Shown here piece by piece: positions 25,980 to 32,701 of a DNA stretch of 64,000 bases. A program made the position numbers and the translations under genes. The DNA comes from Methanohalophilus portucalensis (GTDB lineage Archaea > Halobacteriota > Methanosarcinia > Methanosarcinales > Methanosarcinaceae), in assembly GCF_002761295.1 (NCBI RefSeq), contig NZ_CP017881.1:124001-188000 (forward strand), given 5' to 3'. The notes below the pieces were generated by a model, which did no database searches, was not told the origin of the DNA, and was given only the letters and a program-made list of their open reading frames with translations. Each line of letters starts with the position of its first letter. Position 1 is the stretch's first letter.

Positions 25980-27347
25980 TTAGTTTTTCTGGAATTGGCT
26001 TCCTATTATTTCATCCAGCTTATTGAGGAACTCGTTTCTGCCCGTTGCAGGTATTGTCGCTCCTGCTGCAATGTCATGCCCTCCTCCTGCGCCGTTCACG
26101 GAGCCGGCAGCATCTGACATTGCCTGTGATAGGTTGAGTCCCTTCCTGATAAGGTCCTGTGTTCCCCGTGCGGATACTTTCACACCATCATCTGAATCCG
26201 CAAAGGCAATTATAGGCTTGTCCCGTCTCCCTGCAGAAGTAATACTCATACCGGCGATAATTCCTACAATCGTTTCTTTGATCTTGTTTCCTGCATCAAA
26301 ATATTGTATGTGGTCCAGTTGTGTAATGCCATTTTCTTTCACAAGTTTTAGGCCGTTGACAAGATTTTGCCTGTGTTCTCCAAGAAGCTTCTTTGCATCC
26401 TCGTAAGCCTTTCCCCGTTCTCCCATGCATACGGCCAGTCCGGTCTCTGCATGGTCATAGCGTGCGGTGGCATTGAGCAGTGTGGAAAATTCGGAAGCAT
26501 CCCGCATTTCCGTTCCTTCACGTTCATTGAGCAGGACATAAACTTCCCCGATCAATCTCTCAACCTTAAAGGGTTGAAGCCCGGATTTGATACAATGTTG
26601 CATGACCCCGGATATTATTCTCTGTTTTTCTGCAGATTCAAGATCAATCCAGCGTCTCCATCGTTCATCGCCCCCAAACCGGATATTCATGTCATGGAGA
26701 AAGCCTATGCATGCATCCTCGTCACCTGACAGGCCCGGCAGGAATGGATCAGAAGAAAATTGGAGCAGTTTATAGACCGGGCGGGTTTGTTTGCCAAAAA
26801 GGGTGATATCTTTTTCATAACTCAGATGGCCGTTTTTCACTCCTTCTTCAAGTAGCAGGCGGTTAACACCTGTCAAATGCCCTTTTTTGAGGTGTTGCAT
26901 GTCTCCGATAGCACCAACCATGGCTATGTCAACCAGATCTTTATTCTGGCCAATCTCATTTGCAAGGATGTAGGTTGTTCCGGAGCCGCTTAATTGATAT
27001 GATCCGTTAGCACCGAAAAGATGGGGATTGAGGTGATATTTCCCTTCTCCGCGAGGCTGGTGATGATCTGAAACTATTGCATTGATACCATTTGCATTTA
27101 TGCTGTCCAGCATGCCGCTTCCCAGATCTGTGAAGATTGCAAGTTGCGGATTTATGTTTGCGATGTCTTCTATGATATTGTCATCCAGCTGTTTTACAAA
27201 CCTCATTTCATAATTGATACCTGCACGTTGCAGGGCTTTACATATTATTCCGGCAGAAGTCAGGCCGTCTGCGTCAATGTGGGATACTACATATACAGAT
27301 TCGTGTTTCTGTATTTCTGTATTACATTCTCTTGCATGTTCTTTCAT
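25980..27347 (-). CDS. Archaeal RecJ / GAN-type DHH phosphoesterase
   Basis: A 455-aa DHH-family nuclease with the motifs SHIDADGLTSA, FTDLGSG and VSDHHQP, and a DHHA1 domain ending GAGGGHDIAAGATIP. Archaeal proteins of this group act as single-strand exonucleases, and in Thermococcales the homologue GAN associates with the GINS-CMG replication machinery. The DHH motif and the glycine-rich RNA/DNA-binding loop are intact, so it should be active. Its stop lies 2 bp from the end of the convergent nrpRII gene. Confidence 0.9.
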   Translation of the reverse strand: MKEHARECNTEIQKHESVYVVSHIDADGLTSAGIICKALQRAGINYEMRFVKQLDDNIIEDIANINPQLAIFTDLGSGMLDSINANGINAIVSDHHQPRGEGKYHLNPHLFGANGSYQLSGSGTTYILANEIGQNKDLVDIAMVGAIGDMQHLKKGHLTGVNRLLLEEGVKNGHLSYEKDITLFGKQTRPVYKLLQFSSDPFLPGLSGDEDACIGFLHDMNIRFGGDERWRRWIDLESAEKQRIISGVMQHCIKSGLQPFKVERLIGEVYVLLNEREGTEMRDASEFSTLLNATARYDHAETGLAVCMGERGKAYEDAKKLLGEHRQNLVNGLKLVKENGITQLDHIQYFDAGNKIKETIVGIIAGMSITSAGRRDKPIIAFADSDDGVKVSARGTQDLIRKGLNLSQAMSDAAGSVNGAGGGHDIAAGATIPATGRNEFLNKLDEIIGSQFQKN

Positions 27348-27371
27348 TGATCTGAGTACTTTTTCTATATG

Positions 27372-27878
27372 TCATTCCCCCGTGTGCATCCATTTATTTT
27401 GCTTGACCCATTTTTCAGGTTCGATATGATATGCGTCACCCTTTCTTTCAAGCTTTGAATAAAGTTTAATTTCATCAATTGTGTATTTCAGTTCTCCTGA
27501 TTCGTATTTTTCCTCGATGTCTTTCCAGGGGATTATATAGGCTTGTCGGGATTTCCCGGATCCCTGTCGTAATTCAACAACCAGAAAACCTGCCCTCCCG
27601 GACCTTCTCAGGTATTCCGATATGCGTATTACCTGATGTGCCCCATTTTTGTCTATGGTGAAATGCTGGCTGAAATAAAGTGCATTGGCCCCCTTTTCAG
27701 TTGAAATACTCTTGCACTCTATCCCTAAATAAAAGTCCGGGTTCAAAGAATCTACCATCACATCCAAAAACTGGGGTGTGAAACGATGTTGTTTAATGCG
27801 GTGGGCTATCGCTTTTATATTGCAATTCTCAAAATAATCATTGAAAGACTGCACAAGTTTCCTTTCGAATTCTGTCAT
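27372..27878 (-). CDS. Hjc-like restriction-endonuclease-fold nuclease
   Basis: A 168-aa protein with a likely PDDEXK core: an early Glu (TEFERKLVQSF), then LDVMVDS, with YLGIECKS giving the E-x-K signature, as in archaeal Holliday junction resolvases. The segment AHRIKQHRFTPQFLD is basic. It is about 35 residues longer than classical Hjc, with a C-terminal tail (DAYHIEPEKWVKQNKW). ATG start follows GGTGGT. It sits 24 bp upstream of the recJ-like gene and may be cotranscribed, which suits a recombination or repair role. A different nuclease specificity is possible. Confidence 0.65.
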   Translation of the reverse strand: MTEFERKLVQSFNDYFENCNIKAIAHRIKQHRFTPQFLDVMVDSLNPDFYLGIECKSISTEKGANALYFSQHFTIDKNGAHQVIRISEYLRRSGRAGFLVVELRQGSGKSRQAYIIPWKDIEEKYESGELKYTIDEIKLYSKLERKGDAYHIEPEKWVKQNKWMHTGE

Positions 27879-27982
27879 AACAGCTCTTTACCACCTTTTC
27901 TGATACATTCCATCGGTATTATTTTTATAGCTTGTCTTTATTTGCGTTAATTTCATGTATGAAGTTGAACATGTAAGTTTTC

Positions 27983-28162
27983 ATGAGTAAAAAGAGCATT
28001 GAAATTCTGCTGGCTGTGGGTTCAGTAACCCTTTTCGCCGTTATGCTTATTCTTGTGCATTCCCTGGGAATGGCAAACGAGGGATACGGCTATGTGGTGT
28101 CACTGATGATTTTTGTACTTGTAGTCTCAGTGGTAGGGCTTAAACTCCCTTCACTGGGATAA
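27983..28162 (+). CDS. Small two-span membrane protein (59 aa)
   Basis: ATG AGT AAA AAG opens a 59-codon frame ending TAA. It encodes a basic N-terminus (SKKSIE), a first hydrophobic helix (ILLAVGSVTLFAVMLILV), a short loop (HSLGMANEGYGY) and a second helix (VVSLMIFVLVVSVVGL). No strong ribosome binding site precedes it, but TATTTTTATAG lies about 60 bp upstream. It is followed by a perfect hairpin that separates it from the convergent DUF1699 gene. Unknown function. Confidence 0.6.
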   Translation: MSKKSIEILLAVGSVTLFAVMLILVHSLGMANEGYGYVVSLMIFVLVVSVVGLKLPSLG

Positions 28163-28196
28163 TTAGTATAAGACAGGTTAAAAAGAGAAAGCTGAA

Positions 28197-28213
28197 GATC
28201 CCTTGAAGGGATC
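28197..28213. terminator. Bidirectional hairpin between convergent genes
   Basis: GATCCCTT (28197-28204) and AAGGGATC (28206-28213) form a perfect 8-bp inverted repeat around a single G, followed on the plus strand by a T-rich run (CTTACTTCTTTTT) and on the minus strand by a CTTTCTC tract. It lies between two converging genes. Confidence 0.6.
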
Positions 28214-28232
28214 CTTACTTCTTTTTGTAGAA

Positions 28233-28634
28233 TCAGGAATTCTGTTTCATCAGGAAAGTTATGAAATCCGGGCTTAAGCGGGTTTCTTTCACCATCTTGT
28301 CGGTAATTTCTTCTTCGGCAAGCCCTTCTTTCCTGTATTCTTCAATACGGTCATACACACTTCTGGATACTTCAGAATACTCGTTTATATCTTTCCTGTG
28401 TCCCCATACATCGCCTTCAAGTAAGTCAATACCCTGCATTTCAAGATACATTCTTGCAGAGCTGGATATTGTTCTTTTATAGGAGCTGGGAATGTGCAGG
28501 GCTTTTACATTGGGACATTTCATCACAAGGGAAAAAATATCCGTATTGGATGGCCTGAATGCGAGGTGAATTATCTCCTCATTTTCATCCAGGGTCTCGA
28601 TTTCTTCTTTAGAACTAACTACTCTTATTTTCAT
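28233..28634 (-). CDS. DUF1699 family protein
   Basis: A 133-aa protein starting MKIRVVSSKEEI, as in the methanogen family DUF1699 of unknown function. It has a short Rossmann-like first half (FSLVMKCPNVKALHIPSSY) and a helical second half (YEYSEV-type and YRKEGLAEEEITDKMV), which resembles a small helix-turn-helix. The ATG at 28634 was preferred to a TTG nine codons upstream because the family begins there and GAAGGGA lies 6 nt before it. It is monocistronic. Confidence 0.78.
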   Translation of the reverse strand: MKIRVVSSKEEIETLDENEEIIHLAFRPSNTDIFSLVMKCPNVKALHIPSSYKRTISSSARMYLEMQGIDLLEGDVWGHRKDINEYSEVSRSVYDRIEEYRKEGLAEEEITDKMVKETRLSPDFITFLMKQNS

Positions 28635-28788
28635 TTTTGGTCCCTTCTTCTTTGATGTCAATTTTTCGGGAGGTATAAAATCCTTTCAAAACTGACCTCT
28701 AATTGTATATACATTAGTTATTCTATATAAATTTTGTTAGGTCGGATTTAATTTAAATTCAAGGCGATTTGTATTAATATTTCCTGAT

Positions 28789-28808
28789 GTTTCATTTTTA
28801 AATGAAAC
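28789..28808. promoter_or_regulatory. Palindrome 1 in the divergent promoter region
   Basis: GTTTCATTT (28789-28797) and AAATGAAAC (28800-28808) form perfect 9-bp arms around TT. The position between two divergent genes suggests an operator. Confidence 0.45.
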
Positions 28809-28811
28809 TCC

Positions 28812-28832
28812 CATTTAATCTCTGATTAAATG
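28812..28832. promoter_or_regulatory. Palindrome 2 in the divergent promoter region
   Basis: CATTTAATC (28812-28820) and GATTAAATG (28824-28832) form perfect 9-bp arms around TCT, starting three bases after palindrome 1. The shared core CATTT/AAATG in both suggests two sites for one dimeric protein. Confidence 0.45.
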
Positions 28833-28943
28833 TGAATGGAAAAAGTTGAATTATAGGATACAAAGGATGTTTTCTTGTATTAGCTTTGATAAAAAGAAAT
28901 GTTAATCAACTTGCTGCACTAAATATCCACAGGAGGTTAAAGA

Positions 28944-29615
28944 TTGAAAGCTATAGATATAGGAAAAGTGCACATTGACTGGCTGGGGCATGCCGGATTC
29001 AGGTTGCGGGGCAACAACCTGGTGGTATATATTGACCCTTATGATATTGGCGGCTACATTGGCTATGAAGACCAGGCCGATGTACTGCTTATCACTCATG
29101 AGCATTTCGACCACTGTTCCCCGCAGGATATTCAGAAGGTCAGGAAAAGTACGGCTACTACCCTGATCCCTACAAATTGCAGTCTGCAGTTTAGGGGAGA
29201 TGCAAGAAGAATTGAAGCCGGGGATGTCCTCAGGGATGAACTTGCAATAAAGGGATTGAATATAGAAATAGTTGCAGCTTATAATATAGGCAAATCCTTC
29301 CATCCGCCCGGTGAAGGTGTGGGTTATGTGGTTGAGCTGGAAGGTTTGCGGATATATCATGCCGGGGATACAGATTTGATCGATGAAATGGCTTCCATTG
29401 AAGCTGATATCGTCCTGCTTCCTATTGGGGGAAATTATACTATGGATGAAAAGCAAGCTGCAGAAGCAGTTTCATGTATAAGGCCATCTTATGTCATACC
29501 AATGCATTATGGAAGTGTGGAGGGGACGGACGCAGACGTGGATCTCTTTAGAAAACTTGTAGAAAAAAGAAGTGAAGCAAAGGTAATTATTCTTGAAAAC
29601 AATAGGGATTCCTGA
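28944..29615 (+). CDS. UPF0173-type metallo-beta-lactamase-fold hydrolase
   Basis: A 223-aa metal-dependent hydrolase with the zinc motif THEHFDH at about residues 53-59, an early WLGHAGF segment with a further histidine, then HAGDTD and MHYGS, as in the UPF0173 (YtkL-like) family. Substrate unknown. The start is TTG, well supported by AGGAGGT six bases upstream; no ATG occurs early in the frame. The RNase P subunit gene follows 18 bp downstream, so the two are probably cotranscribed. Confidence 0.87.
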   Translation: MKAIDIGKVHIDWLGHAGFRLRGNNLVVYIDPYDIGGYIGYEDQADVLLITHEHFDHCSPQDIQKVRKSTATTLIPTNCSLQFRGDARRIEAGDVLRDELAIKGLNIEIVAAYNIGKSFHPPGEGVGYVVELEGLRIYHAGDTDLIDEMASIEADIVLLPIGGNYTMDEKQAAEAVSCIRPSYVIPMHYGSVEGTDADVDLFRKLVEKRSEAKVIILENNRDS

Positions 29616-29633
29616 ATATTTGAGGTAGTTTGT

Positions 29634-29945
29634 GTGTCTAAATCCCGAAAAAAGCAGAAAAATCTCATGAAGGACGTGGCAAAACAGAGAATTGAACGCC
29701 TCTTCAAACTTGCAGAAGCATCATACAGTGTACACCCTCACAGAAGTGACAGGTATGTTACACTTGCACGCAGGATTGGTATGCGCTACAGGATCCGTTT
29801 GCCTGCCTCCCTTCGCAGAAGGGTGTGTCGTAGTTGTAATTCTTATCTTGTACCGGGTAGCAGTTCCAGGGTACGGTTGAAAAAAGGAACAGTGTGTATA
29901 ACCTGTATGTCATGTGGCAGGAAAATGCACATTCCTTACAAATAA
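29634..29945 (+). CDS. rnp4: Ribonuclease P protein component 4 (Rpp21/Rpr2 type)
   Basis: A 103-aa basic protein with two zinc-binding pairs, CRSC and CITCMSC, separated by about 25 residues, and the N-terminal helices KDVAKQRIERLFKLAE typical of Rnp4. It is one of the archaeal RNase P protein subunits that help the catalytic RNA mature tRNA 5' ends. The start is GTG with TGAGGT upstream. Its closeness to a tRNA and the SRP RNA is notable but the latter are on the other strand. Confidence 0.92.
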   Translation: MSKSRKKQKNLMKDVAKQRIERLFKLAEASYSVHPHRSDRYVTLARRIGMRYRIRLPASLRRRVCRSCNSYLVPGSSSRVRLKKGTVCITCMSCGRKMHIPYK

Positions 29946-29952
29946 TTCTTTT

Positions 29953-30177
29953 TTAAAATGATGAAATTAAGGCCTTTATAAGTAGGGCTGTAATTATGAT
30001 GACAATTCCCATTGTAAGATATATTAATACATTACGATATACTTCCTCTTTTTCAGAACCTGGCCGAATCCCCCAGTGATTGCAATTTCCCTTTGAATTA
30101 CAACCACCACATGAAGGAGTTTCTTCTTTAGGCTCAGGTCTCTGGATAACCGGGAGTTTTTTCATTTTATCTGACAT
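29953..30177 (-). CDS. Small tail-anchored membrane protein with Cys motif (74 aa)
   Basis: A 74-aa protein: N-terminal 20 residues polar and proline-rich, then CGGCNSKGNC (C-x2-C-x5-C), a short charged linker, and a C-terminal membrane helix (VLIYLTMGIVIIITALLIKAL). A metal or cluster bound on the cytosolic face of the membrane is plausible. It ends 7 bp from the convergent rnp4 gene and lies just downstream of tRNA-Ser. I do not recognise a named family. Confidence 0.65.
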   Translation of the reverse strand: MSDKMKKLPVIQRPEPKEETPSCGGCNSKGNCNHWGIRPGSEKEEVYRNVLIYLTMGIVIIITALLIKALISSF

Positions 30178-30226
30178 GTATTAACTTTCTATTTTTCATT
30201 AAAAAAATGCTTGAAAAAATAATTAA

Positions 30227-30311
30227 CGACGAGAGGGGGATTCGAACCCCCGAGGTGGCGAGCACCACAGGATTAGCAATCCTGCGCCATACCGGGCTTG
30301 GCTATCTCGTC
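30227..30311 (-). tRNA. tRNA-Ser (anticodon GCT)
   Basis: A class II tRNA of about 85 nt. Acceptor strands GACGAGA and TCTCGTC pair fully; the anticodon loop reads TTGCTAA between GGA and TCC stems, giving GCT for AGC/AGU codons; a long variable arm (GTGGTGCTCGCCAC) and a TTCGAAT T-loop are present. The discriminator is G, as usual for serine tRNAs. CCA is not encoded. It lies about 50 bp downstream of the SRP RNA on the same strand. Confidence 0.95.
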
Positions 30312-30362
30312 CCGGGTAATGCACTCCATAAGCCAGTCATGTATATAAGATTTTCCTTGTAT

Positions 30363-30686
30363 AAAGTGGCAGGCATGCATCCGGTTGCCATCATTCTCAT
30401 TTTCCAGGGGACTGTGACCTCGCCTCCACCCCGCAACCCTGAGAGCGATGTATGTTCACGGTAAGTCTGCTCCCTTCCGGGCCTCGACCGGTTTCCGCGG
30501 TAAAGATAGAGGGCCGATTCTCCAACCAACCTCTCTAGCAACATCATCCAAACAGGACGGAGTTTCTTAGTTGAGGTCACAGGCTTGAAAATAATCCTGA
30601 TGACTTCCTTCAGCTTCGTCTCCCGCATATCGGCGATTTCGGGTTACAGGTGACGCCGACCTACCCAGACTAGCCTGCCACCCCTA
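30363..30686 (-). ncRNA. SRP (7S) RNA
   Basis: The minus strand contains the universally conserved helix-8 segment GGCCCGGAAGGGAGCAG, and the 5' end GGTGGCAGGCT pairs with the 3' end GCCTGCCAC to close helix 1, as in archaeal 7S RNA. The Alu-domain loops (GGTAGGTCGGCG, CTGTAACCC) lie near the 5' end. About 324 nt, a normal archaeal length. The ends are placed by the pairing and by a TATA box 20-25 bp upstream. It is the RNA scaffold for SRP19 and SRP54 in membrane targeting. Confidence 0.95.
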
Positions 30687-30700
30687 AATGTGGTTTGATA

Positions 30701-30710
30701 CTTATAAAAT
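30701..30710 (-). promoter_or_regulatory. TATA box of the SRP RNA gene
   Basis: ATTTTATAAG on the minus strand lies about 22 bp before the predicted 5' end of the SRP RNA, the usual archaeal distance. Confidence 0.65.
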
Positions 30711-30728
30711 TATTCCCCTGCAGATGCG

Positions 30729-30746
30729 TTCTTCAATATTGAAGAA
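30729..30746. promoter_or_regulatory. Perfect 18-bp palindrome upstream of the winged-helix gene
   Basis: TTCTTCAATATTGAAGAA is fully self-complementary. It lies between the SRP RNA promoter and the winged-helix gene, just upstream of a TATA-like TAATTATAG. It is a strong candidate for an autoregulatory operator. A related sequence occurs at the KaiC-like gene (32397-32413). Confidence 0.6.
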
Positions 30747-30799
30747 AGTTAATTATAGCTGTAAACTTAATATTAAATGGTGATTTTATGGAGGAAATA

Positions 30800-31027
30800 A
30801 TGGGTTTTGTAACAGGGAATACGAATCGACAAAAACTTCTTGAAATGCTGGCTTCCAAAGGTGAACTCGAGACATCCCGTATTGCAAAGAATATGCATCT
30901 TGCACAGCCTTCTGTTAATAGACTGGTGGAAGAGCTGATGGAAAAGGAACTTGTAGTGGAAAAAGAAGGCAAGTGCAGTCTTACAGAACTTGGTACAACA
31001 ATTGAGAGGAAAGTGCAAAATCTCTGA
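30800..31027 (+). CDS. Small winged-helix transcription regulator (75 aa)
   Basis: A compact winged helix-turn-helix: NRQKLLEMLASKGELETSRIAKNMHLAQPSVNRLVEELMEKELVVEKEGKCSLTELG contains the ArsR/MarR-like recognition helix and wing in order. There is no effector domain, so it probably acts as a dimer on a palindrome. ATG at 30800 with GGAGGA just before it was chosen; an ATG four codons earlier is possible and overlaps that ribosome binding site. It ends one base from the convergent KaiC-like gene. Confidence 0.78.
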   Translation: MGFVTGNTNRQKLLEMLASKGELETSRIAKNMHLAQPSVNRLVEELMEKELVVEKEGKCSLTELGTTIERKVQNL

Positions 31028-31028
31028 T

Positions 31029-32393
31029 TTATATTATCTCAATTCCGCCTTCTTTTATTTCATATTCTTTTATAAGGGGTTCACTGGCGGTTCCCCTTGA
31101 CTTGATTATCTGGAACTGCCTTTTCATTCCTTTTTCAGTATCTGTCTGTTTAAGCAGGATTACATTATCCATTATGAAAGATGATTCCTTGCTCCTTATT
31201 TTTTCAGCCCCGCCGAAAAGTTCCGTGGTAAAAAGTGTCGTAACATTATGGCTTTTCAGGTAACCTACAAGGGAATGCAAAAATCCTCTTCTCTTAACTG
31301 GATCTATTATTGTGATTTCCACGTTCACAAGGCCATCTATTAGCAGTCTGGCAGGTTTTTTTTCCTCAACAATATTACTTATACGGTTGGAATATTCTGC
31401 ATAACAGACGTTTTCGGTATCATAAGTGATTATACTAAGTTTTCCCTCGTCAATATAGGGTTGCAGGTCCCAGCCAAGATCACCTGTGGCTTTTATTATC
31501 TGGTCTACACTTTCATAAAAGGTGATGATAGCACAATTTTCCCCGTTTTCGAGCCCCTGTTGAATAAATTGCCATCCCATTATGGTTTTCCCGGTGCCTG
31601 GTTCTCCTCCTACAAGAATAGAACTTCCAGCCGGGACGCCTCCATTTAACATCTTGTCAACTTCATCGATGCCAGTGTCGACTTTTTTATCTTCAGGGGC
31701 CTGCTCCTCATATTTCAGATTCGGGTATGCCCTGAATCCGTGTGTGCTCACCTGATAATTGAATTTCTGGGTCATGCATTCATTACTGTAGGGGGGCTTG
31801 ACTCCCGTCATCTTGATGATTTCCATCTGGTTGGAGGTCTGCATGCCCTGGTTGGTTCTGGACAGATAAATTATTCCATCTGCAAGGTGGCTGACCACAT
31901 AATTGTGAATTTCATCTTTCATTAACTCGCCTGTCAAAAACACCAGGGAGTTGGATTCACGCACCATTGAGTCCAGGGTGTAGAAGAAACGCCTTCTCTC
32001 CTGTTCCACAAATCCAAATCCTATGGGTGTGATAGGGTCTATTACAAGTCTGTCTGGTTTTATGGATGATATCGTATTGTCCATCTCGATAAGGGTACTT
32101 AGTGGATCCTTTTCTGCAATCGGCCTGTTAATCTCATGTACTTCCACAGATTCATCCAGAAATTCAAAAGTGGAGAGGTACATCTTCAGCCGATCGGAAT
32201 TTTCCGTGGTAATTGGTATATACAGGGTTTTTTCGCCAGCTTTTGCTGCATTTGACAGCATCTGCAGTGCCATAGTTGTCTTACCTACACCAGCTGTCCC
32301 CGCAATAAGAATGATCGAAGGGGACTTGAAACCACCCACTATTTCGTCCATGCCATCAATATGACAGGGGATTTCCCTCAATTCACTCATCAT
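31029..32393 (-). CDS. Double-domain KaiC-like RecA-superfamily ATPase
   Basis: A 454-aa protein with two RecA/KaiC domains. The first has Walker A GTAGVGKTT (about 33-41) and a Walker B ending RLVIDPITP; the second has GGEPGTGKT (about 260) and LLIDGLVN. Archaeal KaiC-like proteins often act in signalling to motility, transcription or other targets rather than in a circadian clock. No other clock genes are nearby. It is probably monocistronic, with ATG near TATA-like AAGTATAAG (leaderless or short leader). It is convergent with a small winged-helix gene. Confidence 0.87.
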   Translation of the reverse strand: MMSELREIPCHIDGMDEIVGGFKSPSIILIAGTAGVGKTTMALQMLSNAAKAGEKTLYIPITTENSDRLKMYLSTFEFLDESVEVHEINRPIAEKDPLSTLIEMDNTISSIKPDRLVIDPITPIGFGFVEQERRRFFYTLDSMVRESNSLVFLTGELMKDEIHNYVVSHLADGIIYLSRTNQGMQTSNQMEIIKMTGVKPPYSNECMTQKFNYQVSTHGFRAYPNLKYEEQAPEDKKVDTGIDEVDKMLNGGVPAGSSILVGGEPGTGKTIMGWQFIQQGLENGENCAIITFYESVDQIIKATGDLGWDLQPYIDEGKLSIITYDTENVCYAEYSNRISNIVEEKKPARLLIDGLVNVEITIIDPVKRRGFLHSLVGYLKSHNVTTLFTTELFGGAEKIRSKESSFIMDNVILLKQTDTEKGMKRQFQIIKSRGTASEPLIKEYEIKEGGIEII

Positions 32394-32396
32394 AAG

Positions 32397-32413
32397 TTCT
32401 TATGAATTAAGAA
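32397..32413. promoter_or_regulatory. Inverted repeat at the KaiC-like gene start, related to the 30729 palindrome
   Basis: TTCTTA (32397-32402) and TAAGAA (32408-32413) around TGAAT lie three bases upstream of the start codon. The half-sites TTCTT/AAGAA are shared with the 18-bp palindrome at 30729-30746, which hints at one regulator for both genes. Confidence 0.4.
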
Positions 32414-32464
32414 TTACTTATACTTTCTTGATTTCGTTATGCATAGAAGTTAAACATGTTTGTT

Positions 32465-32701
32465 TCAGCTTTGATGTTCTAAATCACAGGTCTCAATTTC
32501 TTCGTTTCTTTCTATGAGTTGCTCTATGCGTTGTTCAGATTCTTGCAAAATGCTATTGCAGACGCCTGCAAGTTTTATTCCTCTCTCGAACATTTCCATG
32601 CTTTCCTGGAGGGATATCTGTCCGTTTTCAAGTTTTTCCACAATATCCTCGAGTTCGAGCAGGCTATCCTCAAAGTTCCTGTTTTCAGTGTTTGATGACA
32701 T
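32465..32701 (-). CDS. xseB: Exodeoxyribonuclease VII small subunit
   Basis: A 78-aa helical protein with the XseB core FEDSLLELEDIVEKLENGQISLQESMEMFERGIKL, which binds the large subunit. It starts immediately after the xseA stop, so it is translationally coupled. Length normal. With XseA it degrades single-stranded DNA from both ends. Confidence 0.92.
   Translation of the reverse strand: MSSNTENRNFEDSLLELEDIVEKLENGQISLQESMEMFERGIKLAGVCNSILQESEQRIEQLIERNEEIETCDLEHQS

Larger units (their letters stand above)
28635..28943. other. Divergent intergenic region (about 309 bp) with two palindromes
   Basis: No ORF above about 12 codons is supported. The region holds promoters for the leftward DUF1699 gene (TATATAAATT-type near 28724-28735 read on either strand) and the rightward hydrolase gene. 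Two inverted repeats, listed separately, lie in the middle. Confidence 0.5.

Noticed and set aside
30207-30628. ORFs on both strands over 30207-30628
   Set aside because: These lie in tRNA-Ser and SRP RNA genes; open frames here are accidental.
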